Source: Candidatus Thorarchaeota archaeon (GTDB lineage: Archaea > Asgardarchaeota > Thorarchaeia > Thorarchaeales > Thorarchaeaceae). Taken from it: a DNA stretch of 64,000 bases. The position numbers were made by a program, and so were the translations under genes. Below are positions 35,688-44,393 of the stretch, piece after piece (within the stretch, counting starts at the first letter, position 1; each line of letters begins with the position of its first letter). The notes under the pieces were generated by a model. The model had not been told where the DNA came from. It ran no database searches and saw nothing but the letters and a program-made list of their open reading frames with translations. The stretch is from contig SDOA01000003.1 in NCBI GenBank assembly GCA_004524595.1, positions 8,197 to 72,196 on the forward strand. The letters run 5' to 3'.

Positions 35688-36290
35688 TTGTCAACAGAGA
35701 GTATCTCCCATATGTTCAAGCTAGTAGCCTTAGGAGATGGGGCTGTAGGAAAAACTAGCTGCATTCGTAGATACACTGAAGACAGTTTTAGCGAACGCTA
35801 CATAGCTACAATTGGCACAACATTTGCACTCAAGACTTTGGATGTAGATCTACCCACAGGGAGTAGAGTCACAGCACGTGTCGTCTTATGGGACTTAGCA
35901 GGACAACCCACATACAATGAACTGCGCCGACGTTATATGGCAGGAGCGTCGATGGCGATTATTGTCTACGACGTTACTAGGCCTCAGACATTTCTTGATA
36001 TTGGGGAATGGTACACCAAGTTCATCACAGTCTGCCCTAATGCAGTTGTTGCAGTAGTAGCGAATAAGATTGATAGACCAGACCGATTAGTTCCACCAGA
36101 AGCAGGAGAGATGGTCAAGAATTGGCTTGATGTCTTCCACTATGAAACTAGTGCAAAGACTGGTGAAAATGTCACTACACTTTTTACAGACCTCGTATCA
36201 CGAGCGATTATCAAACAAAAAGAGTTCGGACCACTAGATTCAACAATGGGTGATGCAAGTCCCATAAAGCCATTCAAATTTGGTGTCTAA
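35688..36290 (+). CDS. Ras/Rab-like small GTPase
   Basis: A 200-aa small GTPase. Motifs: GDGAVGKTSC (P-loop), IGTTFALKT (switch I), WDLAGQPTYNEL (switch II, Gln kept), NKID and ETSAKTG. The C-terminus (PIKPFKFGV) has no Cys for prenylation. It is a paralogue of the GTPase at 33.8 kb, sharing the run MAGASMAIIVYDVTRPQTF with the other's GAAASIIVYDVTRPESF. Start is TTG at 35688 with AAGGA about eleven bases upstream. It is followed by a short membrane protein gene 15 bases on. Confidence 0.9.
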   Translation: MSTESISHMFKLVALGDGAVGKTSCIRRYTEDSFSERYIATIGTTFALKTLDVDLPTGSRVTARVVLWDLAGQPTYNELRRRYMAGASMAIIVYDVTRPQTFLDIGEWYTKFITVCPNAVVAVVANKIDRPDRLVPPEAGEMVKNWLDVFHYETSAKTGENVTTLFTDLVSRAIIKQKEFGPLDSTMGDASPIKPFKFGV

Positions 36291-36305
36291 GCAAGAGCAG
36301 GATGG

Positions 36306-36857
36306 ATGTCTATGGTCACAATAAAGCAGATTGTAAAAGGAGCAATTAGTCATCTATTCTTGCTAATAGTCAATTTTGCTGTATTATTGGGGATCATCTG
36401 GAGTATACATCCCTTTTTAGATTCTGGAAATCCATTACCACTACTCAATGCTATTGTACTAGGTTACATGATAGTTCATACATCTTTGCTGCTCTCTATT
36501 CAGTTAGGAATTCAAATTCTAGAAATTATCAAGATAAAATCTCCCACAATATTAGTCATCTACTATTTCAAATTCAGTGATCAGGAAACTATTCCTCTGC
36601 CATTATTGGATCCCACTAAAAACCGTTTGGCGGTAATAATCCTCCTATTAGTAATCAGTGGAGGAATTCTACTCTATCCAATCTTCGCAATTTATGGATT
36701 TCTGATTATTGGAGTCAGGTTACCAATTATTGCTATTGCACCGCCCATCATCATTGATTATTTTGTTATTTTCCTAAACTATGTCCCACCACTACTACTG
36801 ATTGCCTTTGTAATTATTATTCTCTCAATTGTAATGATCGAGTTCAAACACGTATAA
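36306..36857 (+). CDS. Integral membrane protein, unknown
   Basis: A 183-aa protein of about five hydrophobic segments (AISHLFLLIVNFAVLLGIIW; LLNAIVLGYMIVHTSLLLSI; RLAVIILLLVISGGILLY; LIIGVRLPIIAIAPPIII; YVPPLLLIAFVIIILSIVMI). No motif is recognised. It follows the GTPase by 15 bases and may share its transcript. Its end overlaps the convergent purA gene by 14 bases. Confidence 0.55.
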   Translation: MSMVTIKQIVKGAISHLFLLIVNFAVLLGIIWSIHPFLDSGNPLPLLNAIVLGYMIVHTSLLLSIQLGIQILEIIKIKSPTILVIYYFKFSDQETIPLPLLDPTKNRLAVIILLLVISGGILLYPIFAIYGFLIIGVRLPIIAIAPPIIIDYFVIFLNYVPPLLLIAFVIIILSIVMIEFKHV

Positions 36858-38151
36858 TGATGTCTGGCAACACTCCAGGAACTAGAATGGTTTCCTTTCG
36901 GTCAGGACCGATTGAAACTAATGCCACCTGTGCTTTTGTCCATTTTTCAATATACTCAAAATATGATCTCATTGCATCTGGAAGTTGGTCGAACTCGAGT
37001 TGTATCTTATTATTCTGTTGCAGTGATTCCCATCCTGGAACCTCTTCATAGACAGGTATTGCTTTCATATATTGGTCGGAACTAGCTGGCACTGATTTGA
37101 CCTCAGCTCCTTCAATTTCATATGCAGTACAAACTTTCAAGGGATCTATTCCAGTGAGTACATCTGCCTTAGTTATCGCTAGATATTTCGCACCATTCAT
37201 TCGAACTGCATATCTTAGAGCAACAAGATCAAGCCATCCACACCTTCGAGGGCGTCCCGTTACTGTTCCATACTCTACTCCACGGTTTCGCATCAAGTGA
37301 CCAACTTCATCATTGAGCTCTGTTGGAAATGGTCCTGTACCCACACGAGTCATATAAGCCTTTGAAATTCCAAGTACAGAATCCAAGTGAAACGGAGAAA
37401 CACCAGTTCCTGTTGATGCTGCAGCAGAAACGCAATTGGAACTAGTCACAAAAGGGTATGTTCCATGGTCGATATCGAGTAGAGTTCCTTGAGCACCTTC
37501 AAAGAGAATCCGTTTCCCTTCATCGATAGCATTGTTCAGGTATTCATCTGTATCTGTAACATATTGGGCAATTTTTTCAATAACTTGTGGAAAAGCAGCA
37601 AGCGCACTCATTGTTTCTTTATCAATTTCCTTTTGATACAAGGCTTCGATTTGATGTTTTGAGGTTTCTTCTAATAATCTCCATTGAGTGGATTTTGAGA
37701 TTGCTTGAATGTCCGATGCTCGAATTCCGATTCGGGATGTTTTATCAGAATATGTAGGACCAATCCCTCGTTTCGTTGTTCCAACATTGTGTTTACCCTT
37801 AACCTTCTCCTGAAGAGTATCGAGTAGTATGTGATATGGTGTGATGATATGAGCTCTATTACTAATCATAACATCTATTTTCAAACCAGCAGACGAAAGG
37901 GATTCGATTTCATCAATAAGAACAAAAGGATCCACAACAACACCATTTCCAATGATAGCCTTTTTCCCTCTTACTGCACCAGTTGGCATTAGACGAAATT
38001 TGAAAATTTCAGTACCAATTTTGACGGTATGGCCTGCATTACTACCACCTTGAAATCGAGCGACTATATCAAAATTCTCAGAGAGGACATCTACAATCTT
38101 TCCCTTTCCTTCATCGCCCCATTGAAGACCTACAACCACGAGATTCTTCAT
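36844..38151 (-). CDS. purA: Adenylosuccinate synthetase
   Basis: Converts IMP, GTP and aspartate to adenylosuccinate, the first committed step to AMP. The N-terminal GLQWGDEGKGKIVD holds the catalytic Asp and the GDEGKGK loop; NAGHTV, FEGAQGTLLDIDHGTYPFVTSSN and ARPRRCGWLDL-type GRPRRCGWLDLVALR are all present, with LAITKADVL. About 435 aa is the bacterial/eukaryotic-type length, longer than the short form found in some archaea. ATG at 38151 is preferred over an upstream in-frame start at 38166. It overlaps the convergent membrane protein gene by 14 bases. Confidence 0.95.
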   Translation of the reverse strand: MKNLVVVGLQWGDEGKGKIVDVLSENFDIVARFQGGSNAGHTVKIGTEIFKFRLMPTGAVRGKKAIIGNGVVVDPFVLIDEIESLSSAGLKIDVMISNRAHIITPYHILLDTLQEKVKGKHNVGTTKRGIGPTYSDKTSRIGIRASDIQAISKSTQWRLLEETSKHQIEALYQKEIDKETMSALAAFPQVIEKIAQYVTDTDEYLNNAIDEGKRILFEGAQGTLLDIDHGTYPFVTSSNCVSAAASTGTGVSPFHLDSVLGISKAYMTRVGTGPFPTELNDEVGHLMRNRGVEYGTVTGRPRRCGWLDLVALRYAVRMNGAKYLAITKADVLTGIDPLKVCTAYEIEGAEVKSVPASSDQYMKAIPVYEEVPGWESLQQNNKIQLEFDQLPDAMRSYFEYIEKWTKAQVALVSIGPDRKETILVPGVLPDIIIRV

Positions 38152-38280
38152 ACAAGTCACAGACACTAGCCTTTCGTATTAATAGATAACCCTTGTGCCT
38201 TCTAGAAACATCGAAATGTGTTAAATTTTGATATGGTATTATGCAGGGATTTAAATCATAGACAGTGCATCAGTGCATGA

Positions 38281-39639
38281 ATGACATTGAAGAGACCTGA
38301 CGTTATCATTGTTGGAGCAGGAAGTGCAGGCTGTGTTACAGCGAGACGGTGTGCTGAGCTAGGGTTACGGACTTTACTCTTGGATAGAAAATCAAAGAAT
38401 GAAGTTGGACAGAAGGTCTGTGGTGATGAGATCAGTAGGTCTCATTTTGAGGATACTGGAATTCACATTCCTGAAGAAGATGAAATCTCAACAATTATCT
38501 CGGGTGCTGATGTCTACCCTCCAAATATGACTAATAAGCTGAGAGTGCGAGGATGGACTGATTTCGATGGCTGGACTGTTAATAGATTAGAATTTGGGCA
38601 GAGACTCTTGAGTGAAGCTATCAACGCAGGTGTAAAATTCGAGGACAATATACACGTCACAGGTCCAACTGTACTTGGCGATCAGGTCACAGGTGTTCAA
38701 TACAAGGGAATTGGTTCGGGAGATGAAAAATTAGTCAAGGCAAAGCTTGTTGTTGATGCAAGTGGTTTTGCTGCTACTATTCGGAATAAACTTGATAGCC
38801 CATTAATTGAGCAAAATATCGACAAAGGAGACATAGCTCTTTGTTACAGAGAGATTCTAAAACTCAAAGTACCTCTTGCAGAACCAGAAGTGGCTCGAGT
38901 ATTTCTTGGAAGATCTATTGCACCACACGGTTATGCATGGATATTCCCAAAAGGTGTTCAAGAGGTGAACGCCGGGATTGGTGTTACTGGGGGCGAAGGA
39001 GTGGGCTCTCCAAAGTCTTTCTTTGAATCATTTAAGGATAGGTATCCTCTCCTCTTTGAAAGTATAGTGATTGATGGAAAGGGAGGTGCAGTTCCGGTAA
39101 GACGTCCTCTCAAAAGTCTTGTTGGCAATGGTGTTGCATTTGTTGGAGATGCAGCTCTTCAGGTGAATCCAATACATGGCGGAGGTATTGGTGCTGGAAT
39201 ACGTGCTGGAATTATTCTCGGTGAAGTCGCTCGAGAAGCAATTGCGAGGCGTAATTTGACAGCTAAAGGGCTCTGGCCATATAATACTAGATTTCTAACG
39301 AATTTTGGCAAGAAACTAGCAATGCTTGAGATATTCAGAAGATTGCTCCAAGCTGTTGAAGATGAGGATATGAACTATGGATTTGAAAAGCAGCTCCTCG
39401 AAGCAGGAGACCTCATGTCAGCTAACCGAGGAGAGGGAATTTCATTAAGCCCGATTGAGAAGATGAAGAGAATCAAGAGAGGAGCTGGAAATATCTCACT
39501 TCTTTTAAAACTTCAAAAAGCCTCTGGACTAATGAAGAAGATGAATAAAGCATATACAAATTACCCCTCATCTCCAGAGGGGTTGGATGTCTGGGAGAAG
39601 AATGTTCAAGAGATAATTGAAGCAGCTGATTTTGAATAA
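38281..39639 (+). CDS. Geranylgeranyl reductase family flavoprotein
   Basis: A 452-aa FAD flavoprotein of the geranylgeranyl reductase family, which saturates isoprenoid chains, in archaea mainly those of membrane lipids. The N-terminal dinucleotide fold is VIIVGAGSAGCVTARR, followed by QKVCGDEIS. The second FAD motif is VAFVGDAALQVNPIHGGGIGAG. The central substrate half contains HGYAWIFPKG and VNAGIGV. Substrate assignment (digeranylgeranyl lipids versus others) is inference. The ATG at 38281 is about 26-30 bases after a TTTAAATC box, so the transcript is almost leaderless. It converges with radA. Confidence 0.8.
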   Translation: MTLKRPDVIIVGAGSAGCVTARRCAELGLRTLLLDRKSKNEVGQKVCGDEISRSHFEDTGIHIPEEDEISTIISGADVYPPNMTNKLRVRGWTDFDGWTVNRLEFGQRLLSEAINAGVKFEDNIHVTGPTVLGDQVTGVQYKGIGSGDEKLVKAKLVVDASGFAATIRNKLDSPLIEQNIDKGDIALCYREILKLKVPLAEPEVARVFLGRSIAPHGYAWIFPKGVQEVNAGIGVTGGEGVGSPKSFFESFKDRYPLLFESIVIDGKGGAVPVRRPLKSLVGNGVAFVGDAALQVNPIHGGGIGAGIRAGIILGEVAREAIARRNLTAKGLWPYNTRFLTNFGKKLAMLEIFRRLLQAVEDEDMNYGFEKQLLEAGDLMSANRGEGISLSPIEKMKRIKRGAGNISLLLKLQKASGLMKKMNKAYTNYPSSPEGLDVWEKNVQEIIEAADFE

Positions 39640-39647
39640 AGAGAAGA

Positions 39648-39666
39648 GGATGGTCTATGACCATCC
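39648..39666. terminator. Hairpin between the convergent GGR-family gene and radA
   Basis: GGATGGTC pairs with GACCATCC around TAT. It lies nine bases after one gene's stop and 20 bases before the other's, so it can end both transcripts. Confidence 0.5.
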
Positions 39667-39685
39667 ACCTGACATTTTCTATTAA

Positions 39686-40741
39686 TTATGCGACATCGCG
39701 GATACCATCTTTCACAACTGTAAAGACAGCTTCACCTTCAGGCAAGTTAGGTGAGTCAACAAGTCGACAGATTCTGCGGTCGCCTTTTGATTTCCTGAGA
39801 TAACACCTTGTCTGAGGAACATGAGCTAGTACATGACCACCCACTGGCGCAGTTGGATCTCCAAAAAATGCATCAGGTCGAGACATTACTTGATTAGTAA
39901 TATATACAGCCATGTTGTTAATCTCAGCACCTCTCTGTAAATGATGAAGGTGTTTGTTTAATTTTTGTTGTCTTGCAGCTAAAGTACCTCTTCCAGTATA
40001 TTCAGCACGAAAATGGCTGGTCACTGAATCAACTACCAGAAGTTTGGCATTGCTTTCAGAAGCCATCTCCATTGCTTGATCGCATAATAGTATCTGATGG
40101 TCTGAATTATAGGCGCGCGCCCAAACAACACCCTTGAGAACCTTCTTTGGATCCATCCCTAGAGCTTCAGCCATATCAACAAGTCGCTCAGGTCGAAATG
40201 TTCCTTCAGTATCAACATAGATTGCTGTTGCACTAAGACCACCTTCTCCTGGTGAACGTTGGACCATTACAGCTAGCTGGTGTGCAACCTGCGTTTTTCC
40301 AGATCTAAACGACCCATACATCTCAGTGATGGATTGAGTTTCAAGACCACCACCAAACAATTCATCAAGCGCTTTTGAACCAGTTGATATTCTTCCTGCA
40401 ATCTTACGTCTCTCAAGCAGTAAGTCTGCTGTTTCAAATCCAATATCCAGCATCTCTCTTGCTGCCTTGATAATCTTGGTTGCTGTTGTTTCCCCTATAG
40501 AACCCGCAGCAGCTAACTCAGCGGGAGAAGCAACCGCAATTGCTTCAACGCTCTTGTAGCCAGATTCTGCTAGTCGTTTACCTATAGCTGGACCAACACC
40601 AGGAAGATCAGTTACTTCAACGCCTGTGAAGGAATCAGCATCAACCTCTACATCAACATCTTCTTCATTAGAAGCCTCTTCAAAGCTTTCATAATCTTCG
40701 AAATCATCTGCATCTTCGACATCTGTCTTCTTCGGTGACAA
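39686..40741 (-). CDS. radA: DNA repair and recombination protein RadA
   Basis: Archaeal RecA/Rad51-type strand-exchange protein, 351 aa. A strongly acidic tail (about 40 residues) comes first, then the helix-hairpin-helix domain [18 protein letters not shown], then the ATPase core. The Walker A is [11 protein letters not shown], the Walker B region [15 protein letters not shown], and the L2 region [23 protein letters not shown], with [22 protein letters not shown] [19 protein letters not shown] at the end. Start is TTG at 40741 behind GGAGGTC. TTTTTATACTG near 40815-40824 is a good TATA box. Confidence 0.95.
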   Translation of the reverse strand: MSPKKTDVEDADDFEDYESFEEASNEEDVDVEVDADSFTGVEVTDLPGVGPAIGKRLAESGYKSVEAIAVASPAELAAAGSIGETTATKIIKAAREMLDIGFETADLLLERRKIAGRISTGSKALDELFGGGLETQSITEMYGSFRSGKTQVAHQLAVMVQRSPGEGGLSATAIYVDTEGTFRPERLVDMAEALGMDPKKVLKGVVWARAYNSDHQILLCDQAMEMASESNAKLLVVDSVTSHFRAEYTGRGTLAARQQKLNKHLHHLQRGAEINNMAVYITNQVMSRPDAFFGDPTAPVGGHVLAHVPQTRCYLRKSKGDRRICRLVDSPNLPEGEAVFTVVKDGIRDVA

Positions 40742-40939
40742 TATGAAGACCTCCCTCAGATACTTGACCTAGCATCTGCACGTGGACATAATGATATCAA
40801 ATCATTCAGTATAAAAATAGCACTAGTGGCTCTTCCGAGAGATGAAAAGATATTCACTCATACAAAGATGGAAAAATGATGCAGCTTAATATTCACTAAA
40901 TGTTTAAACATACTGGGAAATTGGAGATATTCTTAACAA

Positions 40940-41248
40940 TCATGTACGTGTTAGAGTTACGAGAATAAACTCTTCTTGGGGGGCAATCCTAATCCCTCCG
41001 AGATTGGTCTGAATTTGAATAAATGCTAATTCTCCTCCCTCTTTCACGCCCCTAACTATCTCCCAAGTTTTACCAATCAGAGCACTTAACAAAGCAGAAA
41101 TTTCTTCTGCACGTTCTAGGGAAACACCCCAGGTATTAATAGGAAATCCTTCGGGACTGATGAATAATGCTGCGTAAACATCAGGAAACTTGCTGGTGAT
41201 ATTCTGAATGATTCTCTCGAAGATTTCACGTTTTGGCATTGCTGGCAT
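40940..41248 (-). CDS. Roadblock/LC7 domain protein
   Basis: A single roadblock/LC7 domain of about 100 residues: helix FERIIQNITSKF, strand YAALFISPEGFPINT, the long helix EEISALLSALIGKTWEIVRGV, then GGELAFIQIQTNLGGIRIAP and EEFILVTLT. The frame opens further up to 41308, but the roadblock fold starts at Met in KMPAMPKREIFERI, so ATG 41248 or 41239 is more likely. It lies divergent from the PAP2-like gene and close to radA. Role: probable platform or regulator for small GTPases. Confidence 0.75.
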   Translation of the reverse strand: MPAMPKREIFERIIQNITSKFPDVYAALFISPEGFPINTWGVSLERAEEISALLSALIGKTWEIVRGVKEGGELAFIQIQTNLGGIRIAPQEEFILVTLTRT

Positions 41249-41460
41249 CTTTATGTACGTCCTAGTGGAATGTATTGTTCCCTTAGAGAAAAACGTGTAA
41301 GATGACAAAGAAAAGGTTTGTTGTCATATGTTCCGCCTTAATTGATAAGAAAAGTACAACCAGTTTTTGGCCCTTTTCAAATCATTAGAAGAGAAAAGAT
41401 GAAAAGAAAGATATATTGGTGTTCTTAAAATCGGTGACAACATTGAAATTTGGAGATCAA

Positions 41461-42066
41461 ATGCTCACCCTACATGGAAAAGACGTATTTCTAGCTAGGA
41501 TTATTTCGAGGTTAACACCGGCGCCGATAATCAATTTCTATGTAGCATTGATTTTTTCGTTTTTCTCACCTATTGGACTTGGACCGGTTCTTACTCCACT
41601 TACAAGCCTCATTCTCTGCATTTTTATGATGGTCTTATTACCAATCGCACCGATTCTCTTTGAGGCTTGGCGCGGCAAAATTGATCTAGACGTATCGGTA
41701 AGGGAGAATAGAACGAAATTCTTTCTATTCTCAATCTTATGCTATATTCTATCTTATGTAGTATATACCCACTTCAGCTGTATAATAATGAGTGCACTCG
41801 CGGCAGCATATCTAACGGTGACGGTTGGTGTAACAATAGCGAGTCTGCGAACGAAGGTTTCTGTACATGGTGCAGGAGTGGGTGGTCCCGGTACAGCACT
41901 ATTTTTTGTATATGGATGGATAGTATTTCCAGTTGTCATACTTTGGATTCTTGTAATTCTTTCAAGAACAACATTGAAACAACATACATTGAGCCAATCC
42001 ATAGCTGGAGTCCTTCTTGGAGTCATTATTGTCTTGGTAACATATCCTTTCGTTTATATCATGTAG
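41461..42066 (+). CDS. PAP2-superfamily-like membrane phosphatase
   Basis: A 201-aa membrane protein of about six helices with a divergent PAP2 pattern: RTKVSVHGAGVGGPG, resembling the S-x-H lipid-phosphatase motif, and LSRTTLKQHTLSQ (SRxxxxxHxxxQ, with Gln at the usual Asp position). Similar archaeal proteins are annotated as phosphatase PAP2 family. Substrate probably a lipid phosphate; activity not certain. GGAG at 41452-41455 is five bases from ATG 41461. A TATA-like GATATATTG at 41409-41417 overlaps an alternative TTG start at 41416, which argues against that start. Confidence 0.55.
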   Translation: MLTLHGKDVFLARIISRLTPAPIINFYVALIFSFFSPIGLGPVLTPLTSLILCIFMMVLLPIAPILFEAWRGKIDLDVSVRENRTKFFLFSILCYILSYVVYTHFSCIIMSALAAAYLTVTVGVTIASLRTKVSVHGAGVGGPGTALFFVYGWIVFPVVILWILVILSRTTLKQHTLSQSIAGVLLGVIIVLVTYPFVYIM

Positions 42067-42180
42067 AAGAATCAAACATATACTGTACGAAAATTGTTGA
42101 TATGGATAAACGAAGAGCTAATCCATGTTATCTAGGGGTGACCTGAAGGTTCCGAAATACAAAATGAAGTGATCAATAGA

Positions 42181-43386
42181 ATGACCGATCAGATACAATG
42201 TCCGGAATGCGGTTCTAAACTCAGGAGAGGTTCTACATTTTGTATTCATTGTGGAAATAAGATTGCGGATAATCCTGAGCTGTTTGACTTACCAATACAC
42301 ACCGATAACGAAGAAACGGTTGAAGATGTTTTACCTAGTCTTGAAGAATCAGTCTTGGAGGAGATAAAAGAACCCGTATCGACAGAAGTGACCAATCCTG
42401 TTTCAGAAACAACAAATCCGGAACCATCTGAAGATTTGACATGGGAGGAGGAAATCCCATATCTTCCACAAGAAGAGGTATCTAAAATAGAACTAACCTC
42501 TGATACTACCAATCAACCAATCATTGAAGAAGTGAAAGAACCAAGAAATATAGATGATAGTAACGATCTGTCCTGGGACGAAGGTATCAAAGAGGGGATG
42601 CCATTCAAGGAGGTTGCACCGCCGCGAGTTGTTGCTGAAGCAGATGATATGGCAGTTTCAACAGATGATGCACTTTCACATCTCTTTCCAGAGATGAAGG
42701 ATGATGCCACACGAGAAGCCGTCACGCATCTCTTTCCAGGGGGAAGAGGTAGTACAAATCCCACATTTATTGATGTGGTAGTAGGAAAACCTGCCAAGAT
42801 CTCCATAAAAACACCATTATCAGAATTAGAACATCCATCATGCCCAAATTGCGGCATAACTATTACTTCTGATGGATTCGAATATCCACCATATGTATTT
42901 GATGCGATGGGCAAAGCTCGTTCGGACCATGCTGACAAGCTCTTGAAAGATAATGAGCATGAAAGGGCAATCGAGTATTATGAGATGGCTAAGATGCTCT
43001 TTGAAAAATCGGGCAATGAGAAAAACATTGCTGAAGCAATTCGGAGAATAGATCTGGGTTATGATGCCATGGCACAATTCCATTATGATGAAGCTGAAGT
43101 GCTTCTTAAAGAGGGTAACTTCGAGTGGGCTGTTGTGCAATTCAAGAAAGCTAGAGAACTATACATGTTTACTACTGATTCGAAGAAAAGAGCTCGTTGT
43201 GCGGAAAGAGCTCGTGATGCATATATAGAATGGGGAAAGCATCTAGAGTCAGAAGGAGATCAACTTGCTAAAGAAAGCAAAACAAGGGATGCCCTATCTA
43301 AATATCAGGATGCTGCTGCAAAATTCAGAGAAGGTGGAGATACGAAACGTCTGCGAGGTCTTGATAAGAAGATCCGTAAAGCTTGA
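42181..43386 (+). CDS. Zinc-ribbon and TPR-like protein
   Basis: A 401-aa protein. The N-terminus has a zinc ribbon (QCPECGSKLRRGSTFCIHCG). An acidic, Pro/Thr/Ser-rich linker of about 150 residues follows, then a single Cys pair (SCPNCGITI) and a helical repeat region. The repeats (ERAIEYYEMAKMLFEKSGNE; FEWAVVQFKKARELYMFT; DALSKYQDAAAKFREGGDTK) look TPR-like and suit binding a partner protein. The Asgard zinc-ribbon plus helical repeat build is known but function is open. GTGAT seven bases upstream supports ATG 42181 over GTG 42169. Ends six bases from a convergent amidohydrolase. Confidence 0.6.
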   Translation: MTDQIQCPECGSKLRRGSTFCIHCGNKIADNPELFDLPIHTDNEETVEDVLPSLEESVLEEIKEPVSTEVTNPVSETTNPEPSEDLTWEEEIPYLPQEEVSKIELTSDTTNQPIIEEVKEPRNIDDSNDLSWDEGIKEGMPFKEVAPPRVVAEADDMAVSTDDALSHLFPEMKDDATREAVTHLFPGGRGSTNPTFIDVVVGKPAKISIKTPLSELEHPSCPNCGITITSDGFEYPPYVFDAMGKARSDHADKLLKDNEHERAIEYYEMAKMLFEKSGNEKNIAEAIRRIDLGYDAMAQFHYDEAEVLLKEGNFEWAVVQFKKARELYMFTTDSKKRARCAERARDAYIEWGKHLESEGDQLAKESKTRDALSKYQDAAAKFREGGDTKRLRGLDKKIRKA

Positions 43387-43392
43387 ATGTAT

Positions 43393-44310
43393 CTATGCCT
43401 TTGGTTTGAAACCTGTCAATCTAAGAATGTTGCTTCTAAATACTAGATCAATATCATCTTCGTCCATGCAAAACTGAGGACATAACGATTTCACAGCATT
43501 ATATTGCTCCTCCAGTATATTATATCGAAATCCTCTGGGAAAGAATGAGGAATCGGTACCAAATACAATTCTGCAGGCAGATCCAGCCTTCAATGCCTTT
43601 TCAAAGATCTTTGTTATAGTAAGGTCATAAGGCTGGTATGTCATCCAACTATTACTTCCACTTGTATCCATAACGACATTATGTGTCTGGTACATTAACA
43701 TAAGCACTTCACGGAAAAAGCCTGCTCCAAAGTGCGCAATCATGAAATTAAGTTCAGGAAAATCATGAGCAGGTTTTTGGATGTCTAAGGGATTTCCAAA
43801 TCGCAAGTTAGCTGTCGTTCCAATGGTAATGCCAAAATGAAGAATGACGAGAAGGTTCTGACGTAAAGCCTCTTCATAAATTGGATAGACTCTTTTATCA
43901 TAGGCGTGAAAATCCCAAGAACTTGGATACAACTTTATACCTTGAAAACCATCCTTTCCTGCTTTTTTAACAAGATCTACAGCATCCTCAGTACCAGGAT
44001 TGATATTAGCATATCCCATGAAACGACCAGGAAACCGTTTTCTTGTCTGATTGAACTCATCCCAGACTTCGGGGCTAATCATCATTCCAATTGCTGAAAT
44101 GCCATAATTGTCAAGTTCATCTTTCCACATTTGACCTGCATCCCAATCCTCATCGGGGATTGTTAGACTACCCATATCGGTGTTATGAGCAACTCGTTGC
44201 TGTAATCTAGAGAGTGAAGCACCACTATCTAACCATGCCTTTATTGTGGCATATGTAAAGAAATGTGCATGTGCATCTACAACTTCTATACCTACTTTGG
44301 AAACAACCAT
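43393..44310 (-). CDS. Amidohydrolase family protein (amidohydrolase 2)
   Basis: A TIM-barrel metal-dependent hydrolase of the amidohydrolase-2 family, 305 aa. Metal ligands are visible as DAHAHFF at the N-terminus, a His in VILHFGIT, a second in IAHFGAG, and the Asp in VFGTDSSFFP. The family includes decarboxylases and hydrolases of aromatic or lactone-type substrates; the substrate is unknown. It is convergent with the zinc-ribbon TPR gene and follows top6A on the same strand by 84 bases. Cytosolic. Confidence 0.8.
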   Translation of the reverse strand: MVVSKVGIEVVDAHAHFFTYATIKAWLDSGASLSRLQQRVAHNTDMGSLTIPDEDWDAGQMWKDELDNYGISAIGMMISPEVWDEFNQTRKRFPGRFMGYANINPGTEDAVDLVKKAGKDGFQGIKLYPSSWDFHAYDKRVYPIYEEALRQNLLVILHFGITIGTTANLRFGNPLDIQKPAHDFPELNFMIAHFGAGFFREVLMLMYQTHNVVMDTSGSNSWMTYQPYDLTITKIFEKALKAGSACRIVFGTDSSFFPRGFRYNILEEQYNAVKSLCPQFCMDEDDIDLVFRSNILRLTGFKPKA

Positions 44311-44393
44311 TCTAGTTCATCTTCTCAATTCAGGAATCGCGATTTCCCAGATATTGAATGCGACCTGTAATAAGACCTCATGTATGGTCATTA

